A stretch of DNA of 64,000 nucleotides, taken from contig NZ_CP115960.1 in assembly GCF_027941955.1 (NCBI RefSeq), positions 2,232,001 to 2,296,000 on the forward strand. Reading direction: 5' to 3'. The notes beneath the pieces were generated by a model that did no database searches, was not told the DNA's origin, and was given only the letters and a program-made list of their open reading frames with translations. This document shows positions 52,184-60,820 of the stretch, one piece after another. The first letter of the stretch is position 1. Each line of letters starts with the position of its first letter. Source of the stretch: Sphingomonas sp. 7/4-4 (GTDB lineage: Bacteria > Pseudomonadota > Alphaproteobacteria > Sphingomonadales > Sphingomonadaceae). Position numbers and translations under genes: made by a program.

Positions 52184-52962
52184 CAGGCCGGAGTGACGAG
52201 CTGCGGCTGCGGCATCTTGCCCATGCGGACCTGGCGACCGAAGACGTCGCGCATCAGCGCCAGCGAGAAGAGATGCGCATAGATCAGCGGCAGCATGCCG
52301 TTCTGGACGATTTTCCGTAGCTGATCGCCGCGCAGCTCGTTGAGCTTGTTCTCGTCGATCATCATGAAGCCGCGATAGACGAAGGGCTGCTCATGGCCTT
52401 CCTGCTGGATGGTCACTTCGCCGTCTATCAGCAGCGCGAGCTCCTTGAGGTCCTTCATGAACATCGCGGTGCGCGCGCCGGCCTGCTCGAACTGCTCGTT
52501 GAACTGCAGGATGTTCTTGGTGGTCTCGGTCGGCTCGCCATTCTCGAACAGCTTGTCGCCTTCCTCGAACGCGCCGATCGCGTCGGACGACGGATCGAAG
52601 CAGAGCGACAGCTCGTCGGTATCGGGACGCAGGCGCGCGAGCAGATACGGATAGCGGCGGATATAGGCCGGAACGTAGAAGTTCGGATCGATCAGCCCGC
52701 CTTCCTCGTCGAAAAAGGTGTTCACGCCCTCGTTCAGCCCCATCAGCGCGAGCGGAACGGGATCATCGCCGACCGAGAAGACGATCGGCAGGTAGCGCTG
52801 GACGAGCGGGAATTCCTCCACCGTCACCGGCACGGCGTGCTGGCTGGCAAGGAACGGCGCCTTGTCACGGACGCGGATGCGGAAATCGGCGTGCGTCTGG
52901 CTCGAAAGCGGTTCGAGTTGGTTGTAGAACAACGGAAGCGACTGTTGTGGCGCGCTGGCCAT
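52183..52962 (-). CDS. SapC family protein
   Basis: 259 residues, full family length. It shows FAPFLASQHAVPVTVEEFPL-like packing (KAPFLASQHAVPVTVEEFPL) and YLPIVFSVGDDPVPLALMGL, with EGGLIDPNFYVPAYIRRYPY and GFMMIDENKLNEL. SapC is named from the Campylobacter S-layer locus, but the molecular role in other proteobacteria is not settled. It is cytoplasmic by sequence (no signal peptide). It is coupled to the cytochrome b561 gene by a one-base stop/start overlap. Confidence 0.88.
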   Translation of the reverse strand: MASAPQQSLPLFYNQLEPLSSQTHADFRIRVRDKAPFLASQHAVPVTVEEFPLVQRYLPIVFSVGDDPVPLALMGLNEGVNTFFDEEGGLIDPNFYVPAYIRRYPYLLARLRPDTDELSLCFDPSSDAIGAFEEGDKLFENGEPTETTKNILQFNEQFEQAGARTAMFMKDLKELALLIDGEVTIQQEGHEQPFVYRGFMMIDENKLNELRGDQLRKIVQNGMLPLIYAHLFSLALMRDVFGRQVRMGKMPQPQLVTPA

Positions 52963-53009
52963 CCGAAACTCTCCTGAAAAATGCTGAATCTTGAAATTCG
53001 GAGGCAGGT

Positions 53010-54458
53010 CTATGGAGTCGCGGCGTCAGGTGCAAGCGTCACCAGTTTCCCCGGATTGAGAATATTCTTCGGATCCAGCGCAGACTTGATCGCTCTCAAT
53101 ACGGTCATCCGCGAAGGCGCGCTCAATCGTTCCAGTTCGGCACGCTTCATCTGGCCGATGCCGTGCTCCGCCGAGATAGACCCGCCCGCCGCGACGACCA
53201 TGTCGTGGACGTGCCGCGAGATTCGCGGCCCCTCCTGCGCATACCAGGTGCCGGGATCTGCACCCGCGGGCGCGCGCACGTGGAAATGGACATTGCCGTC
53301 GCCGAGATGGCCATAGGCCACCGCTTCGGTTCCCGGAAAGCGCGCCTCGGCCTCGGCACCGCCCTCGACCATGAAGCGCGGCATATCCTCGACCGGCACC
53401 GAGATGTCGTGCTGGACGGCGGGCCCGCCAGCGCGTTCCGCCTCCGAGATCGAATGGCGGATGCGCCAGAAGCCCTCCGCCTGCGCCTCGCTCGCGGCGA
53501 TGACCGCGTCGCCGGCAAGACTCGCCTCCAGCGCGGGAGCGAGCAGGCGCTCGAGCAGGGCCGCAGGCGATTCGGCTCCCGGATCGGTCGCCACTGCCTC
53601 GATCAGCACCTGCCAGGGGTGCGACGTCTCGAGCGGGCGACGCGTGCCCGGCACGTGCTTGAGCACGAGCGCGAGCGTCTTCTCGGGCAGGATCTCGAAG
53701 CTCTCGACTGCATCGGTGCGGCTCTCGAGCGCGCGCAACAGGTCCAGCGCCTTGGCAGGGCTGGCGAGTCCGACCCAGGCCACGGCACGCGCCGTGACTC
53801 CCGGAACCAGCCGCAACGTCGCCGCCGTGACGATGCCGAGCGTACCTTCGGCACCGATCAGCAGCTGGTTGAGATCATAACCGCGATTGTCCTTCTTGAG
53901 CGCGGCAATGCCGTTGTGGATCGATCCGTCGGGAAGCACCGCCTCGACCCCCGCGACGAGGCTGCGCATCGTCCCGAAGCGCAGCACCTGGGTGCCGCCG
54001 GCATTGGTCGAGACGAGTCCGCCGATCGTGGCACTGCCGCGCGCGCCGAGATCGAGCGGAAAGCGCCGCCCCGCTTCCTCCGCCGCGGTGCGCAGATCGG
54101 CGAGGATCACACCCGCTTCGGCGACCGCGAGGTTGCTCGACGGCGAAAGCGCGCGGATCCGGTTCATTCGGCGCAGCGACAACAACAGCGCCGATCCGTC
54201 CGCCGGCGGCGTGGCACCGCCGACCATGCCCGTGTTCCCGCCCTGCGGAACCAGCGCCACGCCGGCTTCGGCGGCCAGCGCCACGATCGCGGCGACTTCC
54301 TCGGTAGAACCGGGCGAAAGCAGCGCCGGCGCTTGCCCATGATAGCGGCCGCGCCAGTCGGTCAGCCACGGCGCGATCGACTCGGCATCGGTAGTGACGG
54401 CCTTGGGACCGAAGCGTTCACGAACGGTCTCGACAAGCTGGCGTTGTGCTGGTGTCAT
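53010..54458 (-). CDS. FAD-linked oxidase (D-2-hydroxyacid dehydrogenase, GlcD/D2HGDH-like)
   Basis: 482 residues from ATG 54458 (MTPAQRQLVETVRERFGPKA); a GTG at 54497 and an ATG at 54476 are upstream alternatives. The FAD-binding PCMH domain has LVPQGGNTGMVGGATPP and GLVSTNAGGTQVLRFGTMRS. The C-terminal FAD-oxidase domain carries GHLGDGNVHFHVRAP and the metal-binding SAEHGIGQMKR. It likely oxidises D-2-hydroxyglutarate or D-lactate. No cysteine-rich FeS subunit is next to it. Confidence 0.88.
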   Translation of the reverse strand: MTPAQRQLVETVRERFGPKAVTTDAESIAPWLTDWRGRYHGQAPALLSPGSTEEVAAIVALAAEAGVALVPQGGNTGMVGGATPPADGSALLLSLRRMNRIRALSPSSNLAVAEAGVILADLRTAAEEAGRRFPLDLGARGSATIGGLVSTNAGGTQVLRFGTMRSLVAGVEAVLPDGSIHNGIAALKKDNRGYDLNQLLIGAEGTLGIVTAATLRLVPGVTARAVAWVGLASPAKALDLLRALESRTDAVESFEILPEKTLALVLKHVPGTRRPLETSHPWQVLIEAVATDPGAESPAALLERLLAPALEASLAGDAVIAASEAQAEGFWRIRHSISEAERAGGPAVQHDISVPVEDMPRFMVEGGAEAEARFPGTEAVAYGHLGDGNVHFHVRAPAGADPGTWYAQEGPRISRHVHDMVVAAGGSISAEHGIGQMKRAELERLSAPSRMTVLRAIKSALDPKNILNPGKLVTLAPDAATP

Positions 54459-54531
54459 GGCCGCGCCGATTAGCATGTTGCCCGGCAGTTCATCCACCGT
54501 TCAAAACTTTGCCCTACAAACCCTGCCAGAC

Positions 54532-54990
54532 ATGCTGAACCCGCTGATCGCCACCTCAGGACTATTGCTGCTGTTCGCTGCCCCGGCATCCTCACCGGAG
54601 CCGCTCGGCTGGGACGTGGCCGCGGACCTGCTCCAGCAGCAGCGCATCACCATCCATGTCCCCCGCGTGACCATCCGGTCGACGACGATCATCATGCGCT
54701 CGACCCGTCCTTCGGCAGTGGTCGAGAAAAAGGCCGACGATTGCGTCAAGATGGAAAACCTGGCCGGTTTCTCGGTCAATCGCTTCGACAGCGTCGATCT
54801 GGTGCTCAAGGACGGATCGATGCTGCGTGCCAAGCTGGGCAATGACTGCCCCGCGCTCGGCTTCTACCAGGGCTTCTACGTCAAGGCGAACAAGGACAAG
54901 AAGATGTGCGCCAAGCGCGATTCGATCCGCTCGCGATCGGGCCGCCTGTGCGCCGTTCAGTCCTTCGCATCGCTGGTTCCGGCGCGCTGA
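54532..54990 (+). CDS. Exported protein of unknown function
   Basis: 152 residues from ATG 54532 with a hydrophobic N-terminus (MLNPLIATSGLLLLFAAPAS). Three or four cysteines (DDCVKMEN, GNDCPALGF, KKMCAKRD, RLCAVQS) suggest disulfides in the periplasm. Contains VPRVTIRSTTIIMRS and VDLVLKDGSMLRAKLG. The likely family is a small conserved sphingomonad periplasmic protein. Divergent from the FAD oxidase gene, with 73 bases between. Confidence 0.65.
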   Translation: MLNPLIATSGLLLLFAAPASSPEPLGWDVAADLLQQQRITIHVPRVTIRSTTIIMRSTRPSAVVEKKADDCVKMENLAGFSVNRFDSVDLVLKDGSMLRAKLGNDCPALGFYQGFYVKANKDKKMCAKRDSIRSRSGRLCAVQSFASLVPAR

Positions 54991-55082
54991 ACCCCTCACC
55001 CGGCTTGACATCCGCGGCCAAATCCGCAAGCGCGTGAAGGCTTTGGCGGCGTGGGTGACCGCGCCCTTTTCCGGAAAAATAC

Positions 55083-56497
55083 ATGAGCTTTGCCGATCTC
55101 GGCCTTTCTGACGAACTTCTGCGTGCGGTGACCGATTCGGGCTATACGGACCCGACTCCGATCCAGCGCCAGGCGATCCCGTCCGTCCTGATGGGCAAGG
55201 ACCTGATCGGCATCGCGCAGACCGGCACCGGCAAGACCGCGGCCTTCGTCCTTCCGATGATCGACATCCTCGGCGAGGGGCGCACCCGCGCGCTGATGCC
55301 GCGCAGCCTGATCCTCGAGCCGACGCGCGAGCTCGCCGCGCAGGTCGCCGAGAATTTCGTCAAATACGGCACCAACCACAAGCTCTCGATGGCGCTGCTG
55401 ATCGGCGGCGTGCAGATGGGCGATCAGGTCAAGGCGCTGGAGAAGGGCGTCGACGTGCTGATCGCGACGCCGGGCCGGCTGATGGACCTGTTCCAGCGCG
55501 GCAAGATCCTGCTCACCGGCTGCAACCTGCTGGTGATCGACGAGGCGGACCGGATGCTCGACATGGGGTTCATCCCCGATATCGAGGAAATCTGCACCAA
55601 GCTGCCCAAGCAGCGCCAGACACTGTTGTTCTCCGCGACGATGCCGCCGGTGATCAAGAAGCTGGCCGACAAGTTCCTGACCGATCCCAAGCGGGTCGAA
55701 GTCGCGCGGCCGGCCACTGCCAACGTCAACATCAAGCAATGGGTGGTCCCCGTTGCCGCCTCGGACAAGCGCGGCATGCTGCGCGACCTGCTGCGCGCGG
55801 AGGACGTGACCACCGCGATCATCTTCTGCAATCGCAAGACCACGGTCCGCGACCTCAACAAGAGCCTGCAGAAGAGCGGCTTCCGCTCGACCGAGATCCA
55901 CGGCGACATGGAACAGTCGCAGCGCATCGCCGAGCTCGAACGCTTCAAGAAGGGCGACGTCAACATCCTCGTCGCCTCCGACGTCGCGGCCCGCGGGCTC
56001 GACATCAAGGGCGTGAGCCACGTCTATAATTTCGACGCGCCGTGGCATCCCGACGATTATGTCCACCGCATCGGCCGCACCGGCCGCGCGGGTGCTACGG
56101 GCATCGCCTATACGCTGGTGACGCCCGACGACGCCGAGAACATCGCCGAGATCGAGAAGCTGACCGGCATGAAGATCGAACGCGTCAAACCGGCGAGCGG
56201 CGAGACGGCGCGCGAGGAAGCACCGGCAGAGAAACGCGAGGCCGCACCGCGCCGCGGGCGTGGCCGCAAGACCGAAGCCGAACCGCGCCCCAAGGCCGAG
56301 CCCGTCGCTGCCGAGGCCGCACCCGAGCCCGAAGCCCGCGCCCCCGCGAGGCCGAACCCCGCCGCGAGCGTGGCGGACGCGGACGCAGCGAGGACCGGCC
56401 GGAACCGCGCCGCCAGTCGCGCGGCTCGCAGGACGAACCGGACGAGGGCTGGAACGGCCCGGTGCCCGACTTCCTGAAATACACGCTGGGCGCGTGA
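55083..56497 (+). CDS. DEAD-box RNA helicase (frameshifted in the C-terminal tail)
   Basis: Helicase core: Q motif DPTPIQRQAIPS, AQTGTGKTAAF, EPTRELAAQ, VIDEADRMLDMGF, SATMPP, SDVAARGLDI and HRIGRTGRAG. After about 56340 the frame leads to a premature stop. One extra C in the run at 56341-56345 restores REAEPRRERGGRGRSEDR and the conserved ending DEGWNGPVPDFLKYTLGA at 56497. The tail is long, charged and Arg/Glu-rich. The restored length is about 471 residues. The stop overlaps the DUF1289 start. Confidence 0.92.
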
Positions 56498-56706
56498 CCG
56501 GTCCGGCGGACGCCGCACCGCGGCCGATCGCCTCGCCCTGCAATAATATCTGCCGGATAGACGACGTGACCGGCTGGTGCATCGGCTGCGGCCGCTCGCT
56601 CGACGAGATCGCCCGCTGGGGCACCACCAGCGACGCGGATCGCGACGCAGTGATGGCGGCGTTGCCGGAGCGGATGGCGACGCTGAGTCGCGACGGCGAC
56701 CTGTAG
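56494..56706 (+). CDS. DUF1289 family cysteine-rich protein
   Basis: 70 residues from GTG 56494, overlapping the helicase stop. SPCNNICRIDDVTGWCIGCG gives the four-cysteine CxxxC...CxxC pattern of DUF1289 proteins (Fe-S or zinc binding proposed), followed by RSLDEIARWGTTSDADRDAV. Members are often called Fe-S protein YdhL-like; the role is unknown. Translational coupling to the helicase suggests an RNA-related or redox role, by inference. Confidence 0.85.
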   Translation: MTGPADAAPRPIASPCNNICRIDDVTGWCIGCGRSLDEIARWGTTSDADRDAVMAALPERMATLSRDGDL

Positions 56707-56717
56707 GATTTCGCGCG

Positions 56718-56745
56718 CTTAACTTCGCACTTTGCCCGCGGTTTC
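56718..56745. repeat. 28-bp dispersed repeat, copy B (inverse orientation)
   Basis: The reverse complement begins GAAACCGCGGGCAAAGTGCG, as in copy A at 42707-42734. It lies just after the DUF1289 stop. Confidence 0.7.
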
Positions 56746-56746
56746 A

Positions 56747-57004
56747 CTCATAAAGTTGCGCGATCGAGACAGGATGTTGCGCAGCGCGATATAGGGATCG
56801 ACGACGTCAAAGAGCGGGGTCGGCACGGCCGGCCCGGCACGCAGGGAAGCAGCCGAAATCCTACATTGCAAGCGGGCGGCGGTCTCCGGAAGCAGACACT
56901 CCCGGGCAAACTAGTAACCGAGTCGATAGCGCGCCATGACCATAACGACCATTCGCCGCGCATCGCGTTACCGCGGGACCTCAATGGAAGATCTTACAGC
57001 CCCG
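56747..57004. other. Gene-free stretch
   Basis: No convincing coding region is seen on either strand. A 78-codon minus-strand frame (56748-56984) has no family features. The composition becomes less GC-rich toward 57000, where the small secreted-protein gene begins. Confidence 0.5.
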
Positions 57005-57033
57005 TTGACACGAGTGGTATTTTGAACTCTTCT
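57005..57033 (+). promoter_or_regulatory. Possible promoter of the small secreted-protein gene
   Basis: TTGACA at 57005-57010 is a perfect -35 box. The -10 at 17 bases spacing (TCTTCT, 57028-57033) is weak. Confidence 0.3.
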
Positions 57034-57058
57034 TGTGAGAGTTTCCAAGGAGGGCTGA

Positions 57059-57388
57059 ATGAAAGTCTTTAAATCGATGGCTTTGGCCGTTGCAATTCTG
57101 GGGCAATTATCGGCATTTCATGCGAGCGCTCAGCGTTATCAGGATGAAAGTCCTATCGGAACGATTACGAACGCAGAGGTTAAGGCTTTGGCGGCCGCCT
57201 TCTGCCAAGACAATGACTATGCAGCCCTCGGTTATAGTTCTTTGCAGGCTTGCCAAGACGGAATTTTCAGTCAAACGCACACTGAAAGCGCGTCTGAAGC
57301 CGAGTATGGAAGGATTTTGCTTCCATCCGGTGGTCAGGCATGTATTTATTATGGTTCGCCTGGGCGACTTGGCATGGGAAGTTGCTAA
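57059..57388 (+). CDS. Small secreted protein of unknown function
   Basis: 109 residues from ATG 57059, preceded by AAGGAGG about six bases away. Signal peptide MKVFKSMALAVAILGQLSAF to ASA. The mature protein has four cysteines (AFCQDNDY, LQACQDGIF, GQACIYYG, GSC) and PSGGQACIYYGSPGRLG near the end. It is distinctly less GC-rich than the neighbours, a sign of horizontal origin. A terminator follows. Not recognised. Confidence 0.6.
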   Translation: MKVFKSMALAVAILGQLSAFHASAQRYQDESPIGTITNAEVKALAAAFCQDNDYAALGYSSLQACQDGIFSQTHTESASEAEYGRILLPSGGQACIYYGSPGRLGMGSC

Positions 57389-57443
57389 ACTTGTCGGTCG
57401 TGAGATAAACCGAAACGCGGGTGGGTGTGAAGCTTACCTATCG

Positions 57444-57473
57444 AGCCCCGGCACCACAGGCGCCGGGGCTTTG
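57444..57473 (+). terminator. Rho-independent terminator
   Basis: AGCCCCGGC at 57444-57452 pairs with GCCGGGGCT at 57462-57470, followed by TTT. Confidence 0.75.
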
Positions 57474-57530
57474 CATTGCCGGATATATAGCCAGGTCGCT
57501 CGATCATTTGGATGATCGGCCCCGCTGAGA

Positions 57531-57597
57531 CCTAAGCCAACTGCGGCATCGTCCTTCGCCGCCGCGCGCCTGAATGCCTCGCGCCGCGTCTCAGCCT
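57531..57597 (-). pseudogene. Duplicated 3' end of the GST gene
   Basis: The plus-strand text from CCGCTGAGACCTAAGCC to about 57597 matches 58101-58175, the 3' end and first bases beyond the stop of the GST gene at 58111-58731. Differences include a 9-base gap and several substitutions. In translation the fragment ends ...EAFRRAA followed by KDDAAVG, against EAFKRAAEKDDALMPQPA in the intact gene. Confidence 0.7.
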
Positions 57598-58061
57598 GGA
57601 ATGGGGCCGATCGGAAACGTTCCGAGCGCTTTCAGATCCTCGGCCTTGGAGGGGCATCGGGTGTAGAGCGTAAACACCTTCGCTCCATCGACATACCAAT
57701 CGGCGCCTCGTACGTCCGGCTCGACGCCGGTCGAGTAGCAGACCGCAGTCTTCGTACCATCGCGCGAAATCAGCACGGCCCAATTGACGTCGCCGCCGCT
57801 CCGGTGATCCCAACCGGAGACGAGCAGGCGATTGTCGATCCGCCGAATCGGCGCCGTGGTCATGTCTCGATCCGCGATGAAGTTGCGAATGTCCGCGTCG
57901 GGCACCGCCTTCTGGATAGCGGCATTCACCGTCGGGTTGGTGAGGAAGGTCGTGGAGCCCACCTTCTCGTGCGGATGTTTCCCCACATATGCGTCAAGGC
58001 TGGCGACAGCGCCGAATGCGCTCAGCGAGCCGGCCGCCAGAAAGCTCAGGACTATCTTCAC
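57591..58061 (-). CDS. Secreted protein of unknown function
   Basis: 156 residues. Signal peptide MKIVLSFLAAGSLSAFGAVA. The mature protein contains DAYVGKHPHEKVGSTTFLTN, AAIQKAVPDADIRNFIADRD and a C-terminal half with GGDVNWAVLISRDGTKTAVC and ADWYVDGAKVF, with two cysteines. Nothing matches a family I know. It lies between the intact GST gene and a duplicated GST 3' end, so it may be inserted cargo. Confidence 0.65.
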   Translation of the reverse strand: MKIVLSFLAAGSLSAFGAVASLDAYVGKHPHEKVGSTTFLTNPTVNAAIQKAVPDADIRNFIADRDMTTAPIRRIDNRLLVSGWDHRSGGDVNWAVLISRDGTKTAVCYSTGVEPDVRGADWYVDGAKVFTLYTRCPSKAEDLKALGTFPIGPIPG

Positions 58062-58110
58062 TTGATTTTCCTTCCACGCAGTCTTCGTGCTTCTCTCATT
58101 CCGCTCAGAC

Positions 58111-58731
58111 CTAAGCCGGCTGCGGCATCAGCGCATCGTCCTTTTCCGCGGCGCGCTTGAACGCCTCGCGTCCGCTCAGCCGCTCGAAATAGGCCAGGAA
58201 CGCGTCGCGCTTCGGCAGCGTGCCGAACAGAGTGCCCCAGCCCACTGCCGAGCCGACATAGACATCGGCGGCGGTGAAGCGGTCGCCGGCGATATAGGGG
58301 TGCGCCGACACTGCATGTTCGAGCACGTCGACCGTCGTGGCATAATTGCCATAGCCGAACCTGCGCGATTGTTCGGGCGAGGGATCGAATTCGACGGAAT
58401 TGTTGGTCAGCGCCTGCTCGACCGGGCCCGCGGCGAAGAACAGCCAGCGATAATAGTCGGCACGCTCCTCGGGCCGCGGCGCGAGTCCGGCCTGGGGGAA
58501 GGCATCGGCCAGATAGGCGCAGATCGCCGCCCCCTCGGTCACCACCTTGCCGTGATGGACGATCGCGGGGACCTTCCCCATCGGATTGATCGCGAGATAT
58601 TCCGCGCCCTTCATCCTGGTCGCGTAATCGACGACCTCGGCGCGATAGTCCGCGCCGGTCTCCTCGAGCATCCAGCGGGCGATACGCCCGCGGGACTGGG
58701 GGTTGGTATAGAAAACCAGATCGTCCGACAT
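58111..58731 (-). CDS. Glutathione S-transferase family protein
   Basis: 206 residues from ATG 58731. Thioredoxin-like N-terminal domain: VFYTNPQSRGRIARWMLEET (Ser/Arg region near the catalytic residue), NPMGKVPAIVHHGKVVTEGA (cis-Pro and the glutathione-binding Glu/Gly site) and AICAYLADAFP. The all-helical C-terminal domain ends AEKDDALMPQPA. It conjugates glutathione to electrophiles, or has a related role. The 3' end is duplicated at 57531-57597. Confidence 0.9.
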   Translation of the reverse strand: MSDDLVFYTNPQSRGRIARWMLEETGADYRAEVVDYATRMKGAEYLAINPMGKVPAIVHHGKVVTEGAAICAYLADAFPQAGLAPRPEERADYYRWLFFAAGPVEQALTNNSVEFDPSPEQSRRFGYGNYATTVDVLEHAVSAHPYIAGDRFTAADVYVGSAVGWGTLFGTLPKRDAFLAYFERLSGREAFKRAAEKDDALMPQPA

Positions 58732-58786
58732 CGCCGCTCTCCCGATTCGGGTTGAGAACATTACGTGAACAAGACGACGCACTGCG

Positions 58787-59652
58787 TCAAGCGAGCGCCT
58801 TGTCGAACAACGCCAGCAGCCGGGCCCAGGCGCGATCGGCCTGGACCTGATTGTAGACATCGCTGTCGAGCGTGCACCAGCCGTGCATCGCGCTTTTGTA
58901 GACTTCGATCTCGGCGGGGACCTTCGCCGCGTCGAACGCCGCGCGCAACTTGTCCTTGTCGGCCGGGGCGCGGGCATCGTCATTCTCGGCGATCGCGATC
59001 AGGAAGCCCGCTTTGGTCTTGGGAATGAGCAGATGCGGGCTGTCGGCATCGTCGGTGACGAGGCCGCCGCCATGGAAGCTGCCGCCGGCGCGCACCCTGC
59101 CCGGCACCGCAGCGGCGGTGCGGATCACCAGCGGACCACCCATGCAATAGCCGGTGGTGCCGACGCCGCGCTTCGAGTCCACCTCGCGCTGCTTGTCGAG
59201 GAACGCCACCAGCGCCGTCGCATCGTGGATCGTCGCCTGGGGCGTCAGCAACTTGCGATACTCGCCGACCTTGGCGCGGATCGCGGCGCGGTCCCCGCTC
59301 GCCAGGAGCGCCGGGGCCGTCAGGGAGCGATAAAGGGATTCACCGTGAGCACGGCATAGCCCGATTCGGCGAGCCGATCGGCCATCTGGCGGAATGCGGG
59401 GCGGAGACCGTAGATATCGGGCCAGACCAGTACCGCAGGATGCTTGCCCGTGGCCGGCGCGACGAAATAGGCATCGACGGTGCCGTCCGCCGTCCGAATC
59501 GTGACGTCGCGCCCCTTGACCGCAAGCGCATTGGCGGGGCTCGGCAGCAGCAGCCCGAAGCCGGCCGCCGCAGCTGCGGTTCCGAAAGCCCGGCGGGACA
59601 TGCCATCGGCCAGGAACCGCTCGTTGTCGGCCGTGGTCAGTTCGTCACACAT
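58787..59652 (-). CDS. Dienelactone hydrolase family protein with Tat-like leader (frameshifted)
   Basis: ATG 59652. MCDELTTADNERFLADGMSR is followed by a twin-arginine-like SRRAFGTAAAAAGFG leader, suggesting folded export. After VLTVNPF the frame stops. One extra A (plus strand) in the run at 59332-59334 restores YRSLTAPALLASGDR and the body with GYCMGGPLVIRTAA (Cys nucleophile) and His in SAMHGWCTLD. The restored length is about 288 residues. Dienelactone hydrolases open carboxymethylenebutenolides in aromatic degradation; the exported form is less well understood. Confidence 0.85.
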
Positions 59653-59770
59653 GCAGTCTCTCCTGTGCGTGTCCTTCGGTATCCCGAATCGTACGCGAAG
59701 GAGGGTACACGCAAGCCGCCCGCAGGCCCACTCCACGGTTCCGGCTATGGGCGCCAGGCGTACGCTCTTC

Positions 59771-60000
59771 TCCTCTCCCGGTGGGAGAGGTAGCGCAGCT
59801 TGGCACCCCGGCCTTCGCCGGGGCTAGCGTAGCTGGGTGAGGGTTTCACGCTATCGATGGGATGAGCAGGTTCAGACTGCCCCGCAGTCTGAAGATCATG
59901 CCGGGGGCATGATCGACCTGCTCATCCTCACCCAGCTCCGACTAGGGCCCGCTGAAGAAGCGGACCCAAGTCTGCGCAACCCTCTCCCGACGGGAGAGGG
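59771..60000. repeat. Complex palindromic element with nested hairpins
   Basis: Outer arms carry CTCTCCCGGTGGGAGAG (about 59773) and CCTCTCCCGACGGGAGAGG (about 59981). Inside, AGCTGGGTGAGG (59831-59842) pairs with CCTCACCCAGCT (59926-59937) and GATGAGCAGGT (59861-59871) with ACCTGCTCATC (59916-59926). Within these sit two side-by-side hairpins: TCAGACTGC/GCAGTCTGA (59872-59892) and GATCATGCC/GGCATGATC (59894-59914). The whole gap 59653-60028 holds only this element. Confidence 0.85.
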
Positions 60001-60028
60001 AAATGAATGGCGATGCGCCCAGCCGCGG

Positions 60029-60709
60029 TCAGCTGCGGAACAGGGTCTCGGCGGTGTGCTCGACCGGGCCGGCTTCCTCGCCTGCTTCGCCGGCTTCGGC
60101 AGCATTGGCCGCGGCGGTGCGTTCGGCGCGGAGCTGCTCGATCAGTGCCTCGCGATCGCCCTCGAGCCGGGTGTCGGTCGGCGCCTCGATGCCGGCGGCC
60201 TTGGCGGCCTTGGCGACGAGCGCGTCGAGCTCGCGCTGCGAGGTGAGGCCGAGCGTGACCGGGTCCTTCGGGGTGATGTTGGCGATGTTCCAGTGGCTGC
60301 GGTCACGGATCGCGGCGATCGTCGTGCGCGTGGTGCCGATCAGCTTGCCGATCGCGCCGTCGGATATCTCCGGATGGTGGCGCAGGATCCAGGCGATGCC
60401 GTCGGGCTTGTCCTGGCGCTTCGAGACCGGGGTGTAGCGCGGGCCCTTGGTGCGGCGGACCTGCTCGGGCCCCTTCAGCATCTTGAGCGTGTAATCGGGA
60501 TCGGCCTGGCCCTTCTCGATCTCCTCCATCGTCAGCTCGTGCGCGCGGACGGGATCGCGGCCGGTGAGCTTGGTCGCGGCGGTATCGTCGGCGATCGCCT
60601 GGATCTCGAGGATGTGGAGCCCGCAGAACTCGGCGATCTGCTCGAACGAGAGCGAAGTATTGTCGACCAGCCAGGAAGCGGTCGCGTGCGGCATCAGCGG
60701 CTGGGCCAC
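60029..60709 (-). CDS. trcR: Cell-cycle transcriptional regulator TrcR (DUF1013)
   Basis: 226 residues from GTG 60709 with GGAGA six bases upstream. The N-terminus is AQPLMPHATASWLVDNTSLS, then FEQIAEFCGLHILEIQAIAD; KGPRYTPVSKRQDKPDGIAW and DGAIGKLIGTTRTTIAAIRD look like helix-turn-helix segments. This is the DUF1013 family conserved in alphaproteobacteria and named TrcR, linked to the GcrA/CtrA cell-cycle network. The C-terminus is Ala/Glu-rich. Confidence 0.88.
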   Translation of the reverse strand: MAQPLMPHATASWLVDNTSLSFEQIAEFCGLHILEIQAIADDTAATKLTGRDPVRAHELTMEEIEKGQADPDYTLKMLKGPEQVRRTKGPRYTPVSKRQDKPDGIAWILRHHPEISDGAIGKLIGTTRTTIAAIRDRSHWNIANITPKDPVTLGLTSQRELDALVAKAAKAAGIEAPTDTRLEGDREALIEQLRAERTAAANAAEAGEAGEEAGPVEHTAETLFRS

Positions 60710-60820
60710 TTTTCGTCTCCAGAAATAGAAAGGGCCGCCCATCACGGGCGGCCACGTCACCTTGACGACTTAGTGCGATGCGCGGCGAAGAGCAAGGCAA
60801 GAGGCGTTCCGGCTGTCGGC

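Noticed and set aside
54996..56747. 583-codon minus-strand frame opposite the second DEAD-box helicase
   Set aside because: Antisense shadow of a clear helicase gene; composition is repetitive Arg/Ala/Gly without domains.
56748..56984. Minus-strand 78-codon frame in the gap after DUF1289
   Set aside because: No ribosome site, no hydrophobic or conserved pattern, and it starts inside unremarkable sequence.
59653..60028. Coding frames across the multi-hairpin element
   Set aside because: They read through palindromic DNA, lack ribosome sites and would encode repeat-derived sequence.
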